Below are positions 10,678-23,115 of a DNA stretch of 64,000 nucleotides, piece after piece; the first letter of the stretch is position 1; every line of letters starts with the position of its first letter. This DNA comes from Talpa occidentalis (taxonomy: Eukaryota > Chordata > Mammalia > Eulipotyphla > Talpidae): positions 111,572,734 to 111,636,733 of the forward strand of contig NW_023605305.1 of the NCBI RefSeq assembly GCF_014898055.3, in the 5' to 3' direction. The notes beneath the pieces were generated by a model. That model ran no database searches and had not been told where the DNA came from. It was given only the letters and a program-made list of their open reading frames with translations. The translations under genes were made by a program, and so were the position numbers.

Positions 10678-12446
10678 CTGGAAGGGGCCAGAGGGAGACA
10701 AGTCAAGAGGCTGAGAACCTGCGCTTTGTTCCCGAGGACCTCGCCCAGCCCAAGGGAAGCTACTTGGTGGACCCCCCCACCTCCCCATCCAACACTACCT
10801 TTCTGTCCCCTGCTTACCCTTGGCATCCTTTTTTCACAACAGCGCTTCCTCCAGCTCAGTGTAAATAAAGCAATGCTCCCAAGCCCTGGTGGGAACCTGA
10901 GTCCCTACTTGGAAAGCCACGTGACACAGATGGTTTATAAGCTCAACTCTATGAGGAAGGCAAGAAGCTGACCCCAGTTTCTCTCATTCTCCTGCATGGT
11001 TGTAGTTTATACTTTCCCTTTGCACTCAGTTCTGCTCCAGAGTCCTTCTTTGGCAATATAAATGTTACCTTCCTGACAGCTCCTGAGAGTAGTTTTCCCA
11101 GAAATAATGCTTCTTCAATTAACACAATCAACAAAAATATCACTGTGGGGCCCCAGATGTCCCCGGGGTGTCTGTGGCTGCAGAGGACACAGCCTCCTCG
11201 CCCTGGACATGGAGGGCTACGAGCCAGCCCACCGCCCTCGTCCAGGTTGGCCCTTGCACTTGGAAGAACTCAGCAGGAGCCTGGTCTCTGAGGCTGCTGG
11301 ATAGTCTCTGTTCCTTGAAACACCATACACAGGGGTCGCACAGTGGGCAGAAAATACGTGGTCTCTACACGCTCCGTGGGCTTTTGGACTGGAGCTTTTT
11401 CAGCAATGTGTTGGGGGTCTGAGCACAATACAGGTCTTTCCCTGCCTTCCTTTCTTGTGCACAGCTCTGCTTATCAGTATGCTCAAGAACATTCAACATA
11501 CACTTATACCTATTAGATCTCTAAAGCATGAGAAATTGTTGAAATTCAACTACTTTGACCTGTGAACTCTCAACGTCATAGGAGTCAATGTGAAGCAATG
11601 TAAACAAGGTGATCAAAGGAAAAAAAAGCATATGAAATTCAAAATCTCAAATCAAAATTATCTGGTAAAATATTTTGACTGAAACAAGTAGAAATTTCTA
11701 GTTACATTTTTACTTCTGCATTATAGGTTAATTGTGCTAATAACTGACACCATTTTCAGTCTGAGAGAGCCACATTTTGAGAGAAGCCAATCAAGAGTGC
11801 CTCGTTCGAACAGATGATTCAAATTCAGCAAGAATATACTCCCTGTTGTTTATAGAATCCTTCTTTACTCTCTAAACTCAGAGTTCTGGAACATTCTGTA
11901 ACAACATCGATGGCAAGCTCAACTGGTCTCTGACCCCTGTGAGGGGTTTGCCCTTTCTAGGCTGGCCCTTCCCAGGTGACCATGAAAATCCACCTACACC
12001 CATGTCACCCTCTAAATAAAAATGACCCAGGAAAACAGAAAGCGTGACAGTGAGGCGTGGGGCTTCATTTTCTCTCCACTGAGTCTGAAGCACTTGTTAA
12101 TTGGCTAAAGGAGATTAGAGTGAATATTCTAAAGTGTAACACAGTAACCCCTGACCATGATTAGTATGATGAACTCTACAATAGGCTGGTGAAAAATAGA
12201 GGAAACAACAGACTCGGTGTGGCATCAGGATTATTGCACAGATGGACGATGACTGTGTTATCACTGCCGTTCACACTCCTGAGTTGGCCTGGGCCATCAG
12301 GGTCAGTGACATGAACGGTGTGTCAAGTCCTCAGTGCCCGGGACAGGCGAGGAAAGTGCTTATTAACCTGCAAACGCGCCCTGACCTGTCCCTGAGACAC
12401 AGCTGTCACCAGGCACGACCCTCCCCTGCCAACTGGGGAAACTCAC
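10678..12446 (-). other. Ig-to-TM intron of beta
   Basis: Intron of about 1.77 kb, closely matched by gamma (25286-27044) and delta (39912-41677). Epsilon has the same intron with two young SINEs added (51255-53687). No coding or repeat feature recognised in it. Confidence 0.7.
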
Positions 12447-12941
12447 CGGTGTCCAGGACGCGGATGCTGATGGGGGCCGACTCCTCCTTGGCCAGCCGGT
12501 ACCAACCTCCCTGAGGGCTGGGCAACTGCTCCTCCACGCGGCAGGAGTAGTTGCCCGTGTCCTGCGGGCTGGCCTGCAGCACCGTGAGCCGGAAGAGCAG
12601 CGGCGAGGGCCTCTGGAAGCGGAGTCTGCCCTCCCAGGGGCCTCCCTCTGGGCCGAAGACCCCGTCAGGGCCCATGCTCAGCAGTGCAGTCCTCTCCGTG
12701 GGGTCCTCCCCCTGCTCCTCCTCTTCCTCCTCCTCCTGCTCCTGCTCCTGCTCCTCCTGTCCTGCCAGGCCAGGGCTGCCCTTTTTCCCACTGACATTCG
12801 TCCTCAGGGAAAACCAGGCCACAGCGAAGCGGGAGTCCTGGCTCAAGCGAGACGCGATGCTGCAGTCCAGCTGGAAGGCGGCCTTCTCGGGCACCGTGGA
12901 GTTGGGGACCACCAGGATCACTTGCAGGGCCACACCTGGGA
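12447..12941 (-). CDS. IGSF3: IGSF3-like last Ig domain exon, copy beta
   Basis: Phase 1-1 exon of 495 bases, the longest of the five because the acidic run is expanded (QEEQEQEQEEEEEEEQGED). It is open throughout. Ig hallmarks are FQLDC, VAWFSLRT and DTGNYSC. The donor is GTGAGT at 12446-12441 and the acceptor CCCTAG at 12942-12947. It carries an added sequon, NVS, in RTNVSGKK where the other copies have KVS or KVG. PNSTV replaces PNATV and keeps that glycosylation site. EEQLPSPQGG and WYRLAKEESAPISI complete the domain. Confidence 0.95.
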
Positions 12942-14346
12942 CTAGGGACAGAGACGGGAGGTGTGTCCATCATGAAGACATGACAGGAGCACCAGGGAAC
13001 TGGTGCTGCAGCGGGGCGGGGGTCGGGCGGTGCCCGTGTGGAGGGGTAACAACCCACGGGAGAGCAGGAGCTCAAGGAGCAGAGCAGACGCGTCACAAAG
13101 ATGCTCTGTGCACGGAGACTGAATGTGGTGAGTAGCTGAGGAAGGGGGCCCATGAGAGGCCCTCAACCCCCCCTGCATGTGTTCTGGGGGAGGAGCCCCA
13201 CTCCAGGGGAATCACAAGCAGAGCTCCACAGATGACCCCGTCATGTCACTGGCACAGCAGAGGCGAGGACGGGGGCGGGGAGCGTCGGGCCAGGGGAGGA
13301 GTGAGCAGGTCAGAAGGGGGAGGCTGAATGGGGGGGGAAACAGTCCCCCAGTCTCGCTGCATGGGGGGAGGCGTGTGCAGGCCTGTCCTCAGGGCACGTC
13401 TTTAGCCCCGAACAGGCAGCAAAGCTGCAGCTGCCGAAGGAGGTGGAGACCAGGGGCTCAGGGTCCCAGGAGATAAAGACTCTGGAGGAGCAAGGATGCC
13501 AGGCCTGATTAGATTAAGTGGGTGACCCAGAATTTAAAGTGTGGGGACAGCGGGGATGACGTGTTTTGGGGAGGCCATGGGTGGTGAGCACAGAACAGGT
13601 GAGCGCCGGATTCAGCCAGGTGGAGATGGAGTCAGGTGCGTCTAAGCGATGGAGAACCCGGCAGGTAAGCTGTGCCTGTGCACCAGCCTGAGCCCAGGAG
13701 GGAGCACCCCACTGGGGGGTGCAAGTGGTTGTGAGGACTCCAGGTGAGGCAGGAACTTCAGAGTTGGCCCAGTGGAAGAGGCCAGTGTCCCACAGAGGAG
13801 TGGGCCCCCTGACCCTCAGACAATGGGGAAACAGAATTACTGGTGAGGTTCGAGGTTCTGTCCGCGGGGAGAGGCCAGGTAGATTGGGGGACAAGGCCAC
13901 TGCGGGATGGGGGAGCAAGGACTGAGGAACCAGGAAACTAGAAAGGACTTTTGTCTCAATACTATTAACTGATGGCCGCGTGCCTGACGGGAAGGGTGAA
14001 GCCCAGCGCCAGGCGATCTAGCGGCAGTGCAGCCTGACGGCGGACCAGGGGCCAGCAGGGACTCCACAGCACCTCCTGTCCAGGGAGCTCAGCTCTGAGT
14101 TCCCTGCTGCTACTCCCTCTCTTTCCAGAACATTCCTAGCAAGACAAGTGACACTGCTGCAGTCACTCTGCCCCCGGGGCAGTTCCTCCCCCCTGGGTCA
14201 CTTCCTTTGCTCACCCAGAAGGTGACAAGGGACTGGAGTGGCTCCCGCAGGCCAGAAAGAGGACACACGCCTGACCCATGTGACGGCCAGTTCTCGCCTC
14301 GTGACCCATTTTTTGTAACTGTCTCTTGAATAGTTACATTTATTCA
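12942..14346 (-). other. V-to-Ig intron of beta
   Basis: About 1.4 kb, homologous to 550-1976, 27522-28940 and 42161-43572. It should contain the duplication junction where CD58 intron 2 meets IGSF3 sequence. I cannot place the junction from this sequence alone because every copy carries it. Confidence 0.6.
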
Positions 14347-14659
14347 AATCACTTTAAGAGTAAACTTGGTGCTGCCCTTAGTTCTGCCGTATTCCACTTT
14401 GTACTCATCTTGGTCTGCAAGGTTACATTGAGGATGGTGAGGTCCCTGGTCCGGGTGTCTAAATGAGCCCTGTTTATAAAGGGCGGGAAAGATCTGGGCT
14501 CCGGGTAAAGGTTCTCCTCCCATTCGATGACTTTATTCTTGCCTTTTTTCCACAGGATATCTTTAGAGGCTACAGGTTCTCCTATTTTGAAAGTTACATT
14601 CCGATTCATGCCTCCAGATAGAACCACATTTTGGGGCTGGGCATCACAGACAGTGAGAT
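14347..14659 (-). pseudogene. CD58: CD58-like V-domain exon remnant, copy beta
   Basis: The best preserved V exon. The acceptor CTAG lies at 14660-14663. It reads DLTVCDAQPQN, MNRNVTFKIGEPVASKD, ILWKKGKNKVIEWEENLYPE and PPFINRAHLDTRTRDLTILN, aligning with human CD58 residues from GNVTF through LDTVSGSLTIYN. The A-run is 6 long, keeping the frame that alpha and delta lose. The shared 1-base deletion after LNVT then shifts the frame away from the expected ADQDEYKVEYGRTKG to TLQTKMSTKW, which stops at 14349. The 3' donor is deleted. Confidence 0.87.
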
Positions 14660-15210
14660 CTAGGAGGGGGAAAAATTGGTTGGGAAGCAGCACATGATTT
14701 TAGTGAAAACAGAAAAATATCTTCCAGGATGCCCTTTCAGGGAGAAACAAGTTACATTACACATCTGTTACTTTGAGCTGTGCTAAAGTGAAAATTGCCG
14801 GCAGCAGGCAGGACACCCGTGACCTTGTAGTTCACTCTTTACAAGGGAACTCAGGCCCGGAAATCTAAGGAATGATCCAGCTTATGGAGCCCTGGCTATG
14901 TCAGGGGCTGGGGATGACACTGGGAATGAGGCAGCAAGCCGCCAGGCACCGTCCTGAGCCCCGGGCACCCCAGGTGAGGGAGAGGACTCAGAGCAGGCCT
15001 GGGAGCCTCCAACCCAAGGGCTTTCAGGGAAGTCAGGCTGAAACTGATCCAGGACGACAAATCACTGAAGGAGAGAGGAGTTAGCCTGGCCAGCCCTGGT
15101 AGGGGAGGAAGAGACAGTCACACAGAGGGAGGAAGCACCTCCCAAGGCAGTTCCTGATAAAATGAACAGCCTGGGACTGAGGAAACAAAAGGCTATCCAA
15201 ATCCTAGAAT

Positions 15211-15485
15211 GGGGGTCTCCTTGATGGCTCAAGGGGAAGCGCCTCAACACCGTGAAGCTATTGGCAGCCACTGTGGCATGAGTTCTATCCCAGGCCAGGG
15301 AGCTACCCACATGGCCCAGCAGACCTCTCCTGTCTCCCCGCTGCTCCCCTCAGCAGAGCATTTCAGTAGATCTACCTGTTCTGCTCCCTGCTCTGTCTCT
15401 GGTGAATTCTCTCATCCCTGCCCTCACCTCTGGCCTACACCCCAGCTCTTGCAGACATAAATAAATAAATCTTTAGAAAAAATTG
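15211..15485 (+). repeat. tRNA-derived SINE, intron 1 of beta
   Basis: Orthologue of the SINE at 2841-3112, with the same flanks, so it was duplicated with the unit. Confidence 0.85.
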
Positions 15486-16863
15486 CAAAAACTTTTCATT
15501 GCTGAGGAATATCAATATATTTAAAAACAGAGCTAGAAAATTGTTGCCATCTACAAAGGTTTTAGTGATAATGGGCTTAGGGCTGAAATCATCACTGGAT
15601 GCTAAAAGATTAGAGGAAAGATTGTCAGGGAACAAGAGATCCCCACAATCTTAGTCAATTACTTATTTGCACTGCGGTAATGGTGCCTGTAAAGTGAGAA
15701 ATCTCTGGGCCATCACGTTGACCAAGCCATAGACATTCACACCTTCACAGTGGGACCAATGGACAGAGTTTGCTTCCTCATGAGATAAGTGGAGCAGACC
15801 AGGACACACCTACAAAGAGTATCCTGCCCGACAACGTTTTCACCAGAACCCAATCACAACCAAAAGGTGGACAGTCCAAATCAAGGCATATTCTGTAAAA
15901 CAACGGGTCGGAACCCTCGAGAACAGCAGCCATAAAAGTAAAAAGCAAACTCGTAGATGCAAGGGGCCGAAAGAGGTTCCACCACCAGATGAAGTGCTGA
16001 CCCAGATCTGACTCAGCCAGAAAGCAGCCCAGGACAAGGCGGTGTTTGCGGACCAGGCTCTGGGGCTCACTGAGATGCAGGGTCTTAGAAGACAAGCCGG
16101 ATCATTCAGGGGCAGGTCGTCCTGAGGTTTGCATCTCTCAAATTGTTTTGCAAAAAATAACCCATTTAAGCACATGCGTCTGAGTGGGGGCTCGTATCTA
16201 TAACAGGAGCTGTCAACCATTGTGGTGAAATTGATGAGAAGGGTGTGTAGTGTCCATTGTACTATTTTTACTGTTCTAAAGCTTTTGCGTGTTCCAAAGT
16301 TGTGAAAATTTAAAAAGAAATATGAACGGCTCCCCCTCCTCTCTGCTTTCCTAATCTCTGTATTAGTAACTGTGTGCTGTGCCATCACCCCACATTTCTC
16401 TATTTGCTCTTTTTCACTGTCTCTTCCTCCCCCAGCACCTGAGCATGGAGTGTTGTCCCCTGCTGTGTACTTGGGCCTTGTACAGTGCCCCCCACACAGC
16501 TGATGCTCAGTGTTTGTTGAGCAACTGATGTTCACAATAATTCTGTGAATTCTTAGACCCTATTATCCTTTCTCTCCCAGAAAGGGCGCCCTCAGAAACT
16601 GCCCTCGGCACACCTGGAGTGTGTGTCCAGTGTCCCTGGGGGACACGGAGGAGGGACCATTTATTGCCCAAGTTCACCTGTAAACTCTTGCTCCCTGGCT
16701 TCCTCACCTGGTTTCCTCCTCCTGGGATCTCTTCCCACATCACTGCAGCTCCAGCACCTCCCTCCTAGGAAGCCAGGTTCCACCACCCGCCCTCCTTGGA
16801 AGGCTTTGCTTCACAGAGGATACCAATTTTCATAAAAGACAGGCCCTGGAAGCTTTGGAGCTT

Positions 16864-17115
16864 CTTTTTTTTTAAATTTATTTATTTATGCATACAAGAG
16901 CTTGAGTGCAGGCCAGAGATGAGGTGGGTGAGAGGATTCACCAGAGATAGTTGGGAGCAGAACAGGCAGATGTCCTGAAACACACTGCTGAGGGGAGCAG
17001 CAGGCTGGGCAGGAGAGGTCTGCTGTGCCCTGTGGGTCAGCGCCCTGGCCAGGGATCAAACTTGTGCCTCAGTGGCTGGTGAGCTTCATAACCCCTTGAG
17101 CCACCAGGGAGGCCC
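16864..17115 (-). repeat. tRNA-derived SINE, beta exon-1 region
   Basis: Orthologue of 4516-4781: same orientation, same flanks (TTGGAGCTTC and CTGGTGCTTC). Confidence 0.85.
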
Positions 17116-18117
17116 TGGTGCTTCTTTGAATCCCTCTTCCTGTACTTCTCTACCTGACACTGCAGTACCTTTGAGTCTTCCTCCAACTCTCCCCAGGGCG
17201 TGCACCTGGGAGAATGTGCAGAGGAGTCACTCAGGAAAGGCCGAAGACTGGAGTGGAAGGTGGATCTGGCAGATTGTACCAAGGGCTCCCAGAGGAATGG
17301 CACCCACCCACCCCCGCCCCCAGACAAGGAAAAATTAGTTTCCTGGGCTAGCACTACCCTCCAGGGGTTGACAGAGACTTGCCCCCAGACTGGAGGTGTT
17401 GGGGAGGGTGAGGAGGTCAGAACCAAGGCAAAGATACCCATGTCATGGGGCTGTCCTGCTGATTTCTGAAGCTAGAAAGGGATCCAGGCATTCTAGACAC
17501 ACTGGTTCCTTCCTTTAAGACCAAAGGGAGGGGAAAGGCGCCCTCACTGCCTGCTTAGGAACCCCAAAGTGCAGACTAGGTCCCCTGCTCAAACACTTCT
17601 CTCCACACTCTGCCCTGCCAGGGTTGGCTTCCCACCCCAAGCAAGCCTGTTGTGTCTGGGGTGCAGAGGCCACCCCCACTTGCAAGCAAGCCCCGCACTG
17701 GCAGAGGGGAGGAGCTGGGGAGTGGGCAGGGCGGCACCCCAGCAGGGATTGAGGTCTCCCCAGCCAGGTTCTGTCCCCTCAAGTTCAAGGCCAGGGCACC
17801 TCCAAAGGCTGAGAAGTAACTGAATTTCAGAGAAAAGCCACAACCTTCCAGGGAACCCTGCCCAGGGAGGGAGCCTGGATCTGCTCATGGGGCTCAGAGG
17901 CCCCCAAGAGAGAGATGAGTGCCTCCCAGTTTCCTCCCCAGACAGATGCAGATGCTCAAGGGCAAAGTTTCCTCCCTAGCCCCAAGGGAGGGGGTGCAGT
18001 GATGTCCTTCTCTGGGACAGCTGACTTGAGGATTCTTTGGCCCCACCTGCTCCCCCTGATCAGAATGGACCTCACAGCAGCCCAGGCAGTCCCAAGAGGC
18101 CCCAAGGGGCTACTTAC

Positions 18118-18166
18118 TGAGCAAGAGAAACAAGCAGCTGATTCCTGCGGGCATGAGGTCGACCAT
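18118..18166 (-). CDS. CD58: Signal-peptide exon 1 of beta
   Basis: The ATG lies at 18166-18164 with A at -3 and G at +4. It encodes MVDLMPAGISCLFLLL plus one base and ends at a GTAAGT donor (18117-18112), phase 1. It is 49 bases, like the gamma first copy and delta. The hydrophobic stretch CLFLLL is short, but splicing onto the Ig exon adds IPGVALQVILVV, lengthening it. It lies in the proximal of two duplicated exon-1 blocks. Confidence 0.72.
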
Positions 18167-18243
18167 GATGCGGCCCAGGCTGGGATGTTCCTGTGGGTGC
18201 CCCACTTGCCTTATGTGGCAGCAAGGCGCGACTCTGATAGCTG

Positions 18244-18503
18244 TTTTTTTTTTTTTTTTTAAGGGTTACTTAATTACGCATACAGGAACTGGGGTACTGG
18301 CCAGAGGTGGGAGTAGAATTCACCAGAGACAGAGTGGGGAGCAGAACAGGCAGTCTGACTGAAAGCACTGCAGAGGGGAGCAGCGGGTGAGACAGGAGAG
18401 GTCTGCTGGGCCATGTGGGTAGCGCCCTGGCCAGGATCGAACTCGAGCTGCACTGGCTGCTACCAGCTTGACAGTGCTGCGCCTTAACCCCTAGAGACAC
18501 TGG
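18244..18503 (-). repeat. tRNA-derived SINE between twin exon-1 blocks, beta
   Basis: A minus-oriented SINE with a T-run, AAGGGTTACTTAATTACGCATACAG and a B-box-like remnant (GGATCGAACTCGAGC). The gamma orthologue is at 32816-33078. It sits 78 bases upstream of exon 1 in gene sense. Confidence 0.85.
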
Positions 18504-18910
18504 ACCCACTTCAAGTTTGCCGCCCAAAGCGGACACCCTTTCTCCAATCCCCTCCCCCCTCCCCCTCGCATTCCCCCCGCCACCCCAATTCCCCCCACCA
18601 ACCCCCCCCCCGGCACCCCCCCACCCCTTCGCCGACCCCAGGGCCACTCTCTCACTGGCGCATGTCCCTCCTTGTGGCCACCCCGCCCACCCCGCTGCCC
18701 TCCTGGGCGGGTCTCTGTCAGGTGCACACGCCCATCTCCCGCCCAGGGCTGTTCAGCTGCCCTGCCCAGCAGATTTCCTTAGTATTTGGATTATGCTGGG
18801 GTCGGGAGCTGAGGCGGCCAGAGTGGGGGGGCGGCGGGAACCTGGTTCGGTGGGAGTGGGGGGGTGTCAGTCCCCAAAAGCCACGCCCCGCTCCGCTGGC
18901 GACTGAGGTG
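18504..18910 (-). promoter_or_regulatory. Promoter-like block of beta first exon
   Basis: C-rich block upstream of exon 1 (18118-18166), matching the GC-rich 5' flank of delta. The CCAAT-containing element is altered here (GTATTTGGATTATGCTGG). It abuts a truncated SINE at 18911, the duplication junction. Promoter role inferred. Confidence 0.4.
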
Positions 18911-19060
18911 ACAGAATGGGCAGATGTCCTGAAACACACTGCTGAGGGGAGCAGCAGGCTGGGCAGGAGAGGTCTGCTGTGCCCTGTGGGTCAGCGCCCT
19001 GGCCAGGGATCACACTTGTGCTGCAGTGGCTGGTGTGAGCTTCATAACCCCAGGGAGGCC
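18911..19060 (-). repeat. Truncated SINE at internal duplication junction, beta
   Basis: Promoter sequence breaks into the middle of a SINE (AGAATGGGCAGATGTCCTG...), which is identical in layout to the inner part of 16864-17115. The break marks the join of an internal duplication of about 1.9 kb. The gamma equivalent is at 33440-33598. Confidence 0.75.
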
Positions 19061-19984
19061 CTGGTGCTTCTTTGAATCCCTCTTCCTGTACTTCTCTACC
19101 TGACACTGCAGTACCTTTGAGTCTTCCCCCAACTCTCCCCAGGTCGTGCACCTGGGAGAATGCGCAGAGGAGTCACTCAGGAAAGGCTGAAGACTGGAGT
19201 GGAAAGTGGATCTGACAGACTGTACAAAGGGCTCCCAGGGGAACAGCCCCCGCCCCCACGCAAGGAAGAATGAGTTAGGGGCCAGCACTACCCCCCAGGG
19301 GTTGACAGTGACTTGCCCAGACTGGAGGTGTTGGGGAGGGTGAGGAGGTCAGAACCAAGGCAAAGATACCCATGTCCTGGGTCTGTCCTGCTGATTTCCT
19401 GAAGCTAGAAAGGGAACCAGGCGGTTCTAGACACTCACTGTTTCCTTCCTTTAAGACCAAAGGGAGGGGAAGGCATCATCACTCCCTACTTAGGAACCCC
19501 TAAGTGCAGACTAGGTCCCCTGCTCAAACCCTTCTCTCCACCCTCCCCCTGCCAGGGTTGGCTTCCCACCCCACGCTGGCCTGCTGGGGCTGGTGTGCAG
19601 GGGCCACCCCCACTTGCAAGTAATCCAGCACTGGCAGAGGGGGGAAGGTGGCAGGGGGGCACCCCAGCAGGGATCCACACCCAAGGGCGGGTGGGGGAGC
19701 CCGAGGGCAGCCAGTGCAGTTCTGTCCCCTCAAGTCTAAGGCCAGGGCAGCTCTGAAGGCCGAGAAGTAACTGATCTCAGAGAAAAGCCACAACCTTCCC
19801 GGGCAGGCTGCGCGGGGCGGGAGCCTGGATCTGCCCATGGGGCTCAGAGGTCCAGAGAGAGATGAGCCCCGCGGAGAGCGCTGGAGCCCCCACTTCCTCC
19901 CCAAGGCGAAGTCTCCTCCTGCGCCCCAAGGATGGGGTGAGGTGACCCCTTTCTCCGGGACAGCTCGGGGAGTCCTCCCCCCAC

Positions 19985-20090
19985 CCTCTCAGCACTGACC
20001 TCACAGCGGCCTCTGCCCGAGGGGTCACTCACCGAGCGGGAGGAACAAGCCTCAGCCCCCCGCGCCCCGAGGCCGCCACAACGCGCCTAG
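19985..20090 (-). pseudogene. CD58: Second exon-1 copy of beta, start codon lost
   Basis: Homologous to the exon 1 of alpha and delta, keeping the GTGAGT donor and the LFLPLG-like end. The ATG context GTCATGGCC has become GTTGTGGC with an indel, so no start codon remains at the expected place (around 20080). Confidence 0.72.
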
Positions 20091-20359
20091 GCCGGGGTGC
20101 GCTGGTGTCTGCGCTTCCTGCCTCACATCGCTGCGCGGCGCGGCTCTGGGCCGTTTTTTTAACGGTTTTTTTGTTTGTTTGTTTTTTTAAGATTTACTAA
20201 GCTACAGGAAAAGGGGAACCGGCCAGATCAGAGACTGAGGGGAGTAGCGGGCGAGTCACGTGATGTCTCTGCCCCACTTGGGGCGCTCCTGGCGGGGATC
20301 ACAACCGTACTGCGGCATCTGCGGCCAGCTCCACCCAGCCGCGCCCCTGAGCCCCCGGG

Positions 20360-20640
20360 GCGCGCTTTAAACCTGCCGCGCAGAGCAGAACCCCTGTCCC
20401 CATTCGCTGCCCCCCTCCCGCGTGCACATGTCTCTCCCGTGGCACCCCGCCCACCAGCGCCCCCCCCCCACTCCCGGCCTCTCCTGGGGGTGCGCACGCC
20501 CACCGCCTGCCCAGGGCTATTCTGCGGCCCCCGCAGCAGGTTTCCTTAGTGTTTGGATTATGCTGGGGTCAGAGCTGCGGCGGCGGGAGCGGGGGCGGTG
20601 GGGAGGCAGCGGGTGACTTCAAAACTCCAAGCACTGGGCA
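20360..20640 (-). promoter_or_regulatory. GC-rich promoter-like region, beta distal block
   Basis: CpG-rich block with CCGCCC-type motifs and TTCCTTAGTGTTTGGATTATGCTGG, the delta CCAAT element with one change that removes the box. It lies upstream of the dead second exon 1. Confidence 0.4.
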
Positions 20641-22537
20641 GCTCCAGGAAGGGAGGCCCCGCGCTGTCCTCTGTGCCTTGTGGCAGCCAGACCCGCCCAG
20701 GCTCTCTCCTCCCCTGTCAGAACAAGAGGAGCCCAGACTCTTCAGACACCGCTGGGGTGTGGGGTTGCCTGTTGCACCCCACCCGCTTTTCCTTAATCCC
20801 GATCCCAGCCGCCCCTTGTGCCCAGAACTGGATTCCAGCCTCGGTGTCTCCTCCTCACTCTCTCTGGCTCCTCTTCTGTTCCACTGTGGCTTTTCTGTCA
20901 GGCTGAGGAGTTCACCCCCTCAGTGGCCTCCCCGAATTTCTCTCTGCAGAGCAGCCACTGCCCTCTGGAACGCCCCTCTTATTGGCCAGTTTTCCCCACT
21001 GGCTTGTCCCCCTGCAGCCCCAGGGGGCCCAGACCAAAGGACTCCACCCCAGGAAGGGGCCCTTTTCCTTCAGAGAAGCCCAGAGCTGTCCCAGCCCAGC
21101 TGAGGCAGGTGGAGACTCTTGCCCAGACCAGGACTCCCGCCCCCCCCCACATGCCACCAGGTGCAGCTGTGGAGCAGGTGGAAATCCATTGACTGTGGGT
21201 CTCCTCCCCAGCACCCCATCTGGGCCCCAGCATCCCAGTCACGTGGCCTGTACTTTCAGAAATCATGAACTGTTTCTTCAATGAACCTAAAATCTTACAA
21301 GGCATCTCTCATGGGTGAACTTTCAGAAGCCAAAGTCCTGTACCTGGAAGCTGGAGACCTTAAGACACCCCCTACCATCTGTAGATACTGGGGGCACATG
21401 ACAAGTGCAGTGTTTACCCCAAGATGTGAGGAAATCGGGGTCCTCCGCTGCCCGGGGCTGGCAGAACCTCGGGCAACCTGAGAAGGGAGGCTGGGGTCTG
21501 ACAAGTGATGGAACATCAAACTGGAGCCCATTCCGTGCCCTGCGTTAAGTGCGCGGCCTGGACTAGCGGATGTGACCACTGTCCTGTGTCTACAGAGGAG
21601 GAAACTGAGGCTCAGGGCACGTGCCTGCCCAAGGACACGCACAGGGAGTGGCCGAGTCCAACCCAAGCCAAGTTCAAGGCGTCATACTCATCTTTCACCT
21701 GGGAGGACACAACTTGGGGACTAGAAGCAAGGGTCAGCCCCCTAAAAGAAGGGCTGAGGGGAGCAATGCCCACTTTCCTGGGGTGGAAGTACACCCTAGG
21801 TCATCGTCTCTGGACATTGGATGAGGAAAGACTCATTAGTCTTCCTTGGTGGACGCGCCTCTGACCAAGCAGCAGTGCCAGCTCCTTTAGCGAGAGAAAC
21901 ACATTTATAAGAGCCCTGATGTGCCTGGCCTGGCAGACTCCAAGCATCACAGTGGCTCAGGGCCCGGACTATTCATGCTCTGAGCACCTGCCACCTAAAG
22001 GGTTCACGGTATTTTTCATTCTGCAACTGGCGTGGAAAGACCAGGTTTCATCTGCTTGTCCTTGCAGATGTCACCACTAGGTAAGAGAGGCGGCTTTTTC
22101 AGCTGCTCTCCTGGCGCGAGGCTGCTCTTCCTAGCACATCCCTCTGGTTCTGGGTCTTGCCAAAGCCCAGAAGACTCAGGGCCCAGGACGCAGTGGACAA
22201 AGCACCGCCTCGACTCTTGCCCAGCGTGGGGGGAGAGGCTCACGCGTCTGTGTAAACACTGGGCAGATCTGCACTGGGGATGTAGAGGCACAAGCTTATT
22301 TCATCAAACTCTAGTTCCCTAGTTCCCTTTTAAAAATGATTCCTGGCAGAGAGCGTTTGAGGAAAAACAGGTAAAATAATACATAAAACTGACACAGACC
22401 ATGCTGGGTACCCAAGGGAGAGACAGTGCACCTCAACTCTTGGCCAAGCCAGCAGCTGCCAGAAGTTGATAAGCAGGAGGCAGAGGCCAGCACATCTTCC
22501 AGTCTCAGGAGGTTTGAGGTTTTAAAAAGAAAAAAAA

Positions 22538-22803
22538 GGGGCCTCCCCGGTGGCACAGCAGTTGAGCGCTGGGTTGCAAAGCTGCCCACAGCCTCTGCAA
22601 CTCCTGTTCGATCCCGGCCCTCGGGTCAGGGTCCCACATGGCGCGCAGACCTTTCCTGCCGCCCGCTGCTCCCCTCAGCAGTGTACTTTGGTCCTTCTGC
22701 CTGCTCTGCTCCCCGCTCTGGCTCTGGTGAATTCTCTCACCCTCCCGCACTTCTGACTGTACCTGGTGCTTATGTAAATATATAAATAAATCTTAAAAAA
22801 AAG
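22538..22803 (+). repeat. Young tRNA-derived SINE, beta spacer
   Basis: Intact head GGGCCTCCCCGGTGGCACAGCAG and B-box-like GTTCGATCC, full body, and an (ATAA)n CTTAAAAAAAAG tail. The gamma orthologue is at 37180-37443. Alpha and delta have the empty site (TTAAAGAGAAGAAAA), so the insertion occurred before the beta/gamma split only. Confidence 0.92.
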
Positions 22804-23115
22804 AAGAAGAAAAAGAATGACTTCCCTGAGCCTCTCATTCTGTATCTAGTGCCTCTTGTGGATTTCAAAGAATTACAGATGGGCTCAGACTGATCACACA
22901 AAACTGCTGTGCTTTAATCATTGTCAATCTTCTCAACTTGCAGATGGGATGAACTCCAAAACACCCCAGATGTGAGCTATGCGGGTACCAGGGTCTGGGA
23001 TGCTGGGAACAGGTGTCAGGCCTTGCTCTTTCCTCCATCCTGCAAGTGCTTGCTGAGCCTTCGGGTCCAGGGCAAGGCCACCCACTTAGCAGAACATGCT
23101 GTGGTCTCGCTGCAG

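Larger units (their letters stand above)
10307..18166 (-). other. Chimeric gene beta, complete
   Basis: Minus-strand order is exon 1 (18118-18166), V exon remnant (14347-14659), Ig exon (12447-12941) and TM/tail exon (10307-10677). Exon 1, Ig and tail exons are open and join in phase 1. With the V exon skipped the coding sequence is 915 bases, or 304 residues: signal peptide, one V-set Ig domain, TM helix and SINE-derived tail. Including the V exon ends translation early. A second exon-1-like block at 19980-20100 has lost its ATG. Closest relative in the window is gamma (shared exon-1 doubling, SINE and LTR). Confidence 0.72.

Noticed and set aside
10593..10680. Acidic plus-strand peptide DHDDEDAEDEEGVEEEEVEE
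   Set aside because: Antisense of the TM codons (TTC/ATC/CTC), not a real acidic protein.
12551..13135. 194-codon plus-strand frame (also seen near 183, 27149, 41782 and 53792)
   Set aside because: It is the antisense of the IGSF3 Ig exon; the minus strand has the Ig motifs and splice sites.
22505..22750. Minus-strand frame of 81 codons, and similar ones at 53016 and 59597
   Set aside because: These lie wholly within SINEs and have no link to a gene exon, unlike the tail SINE.
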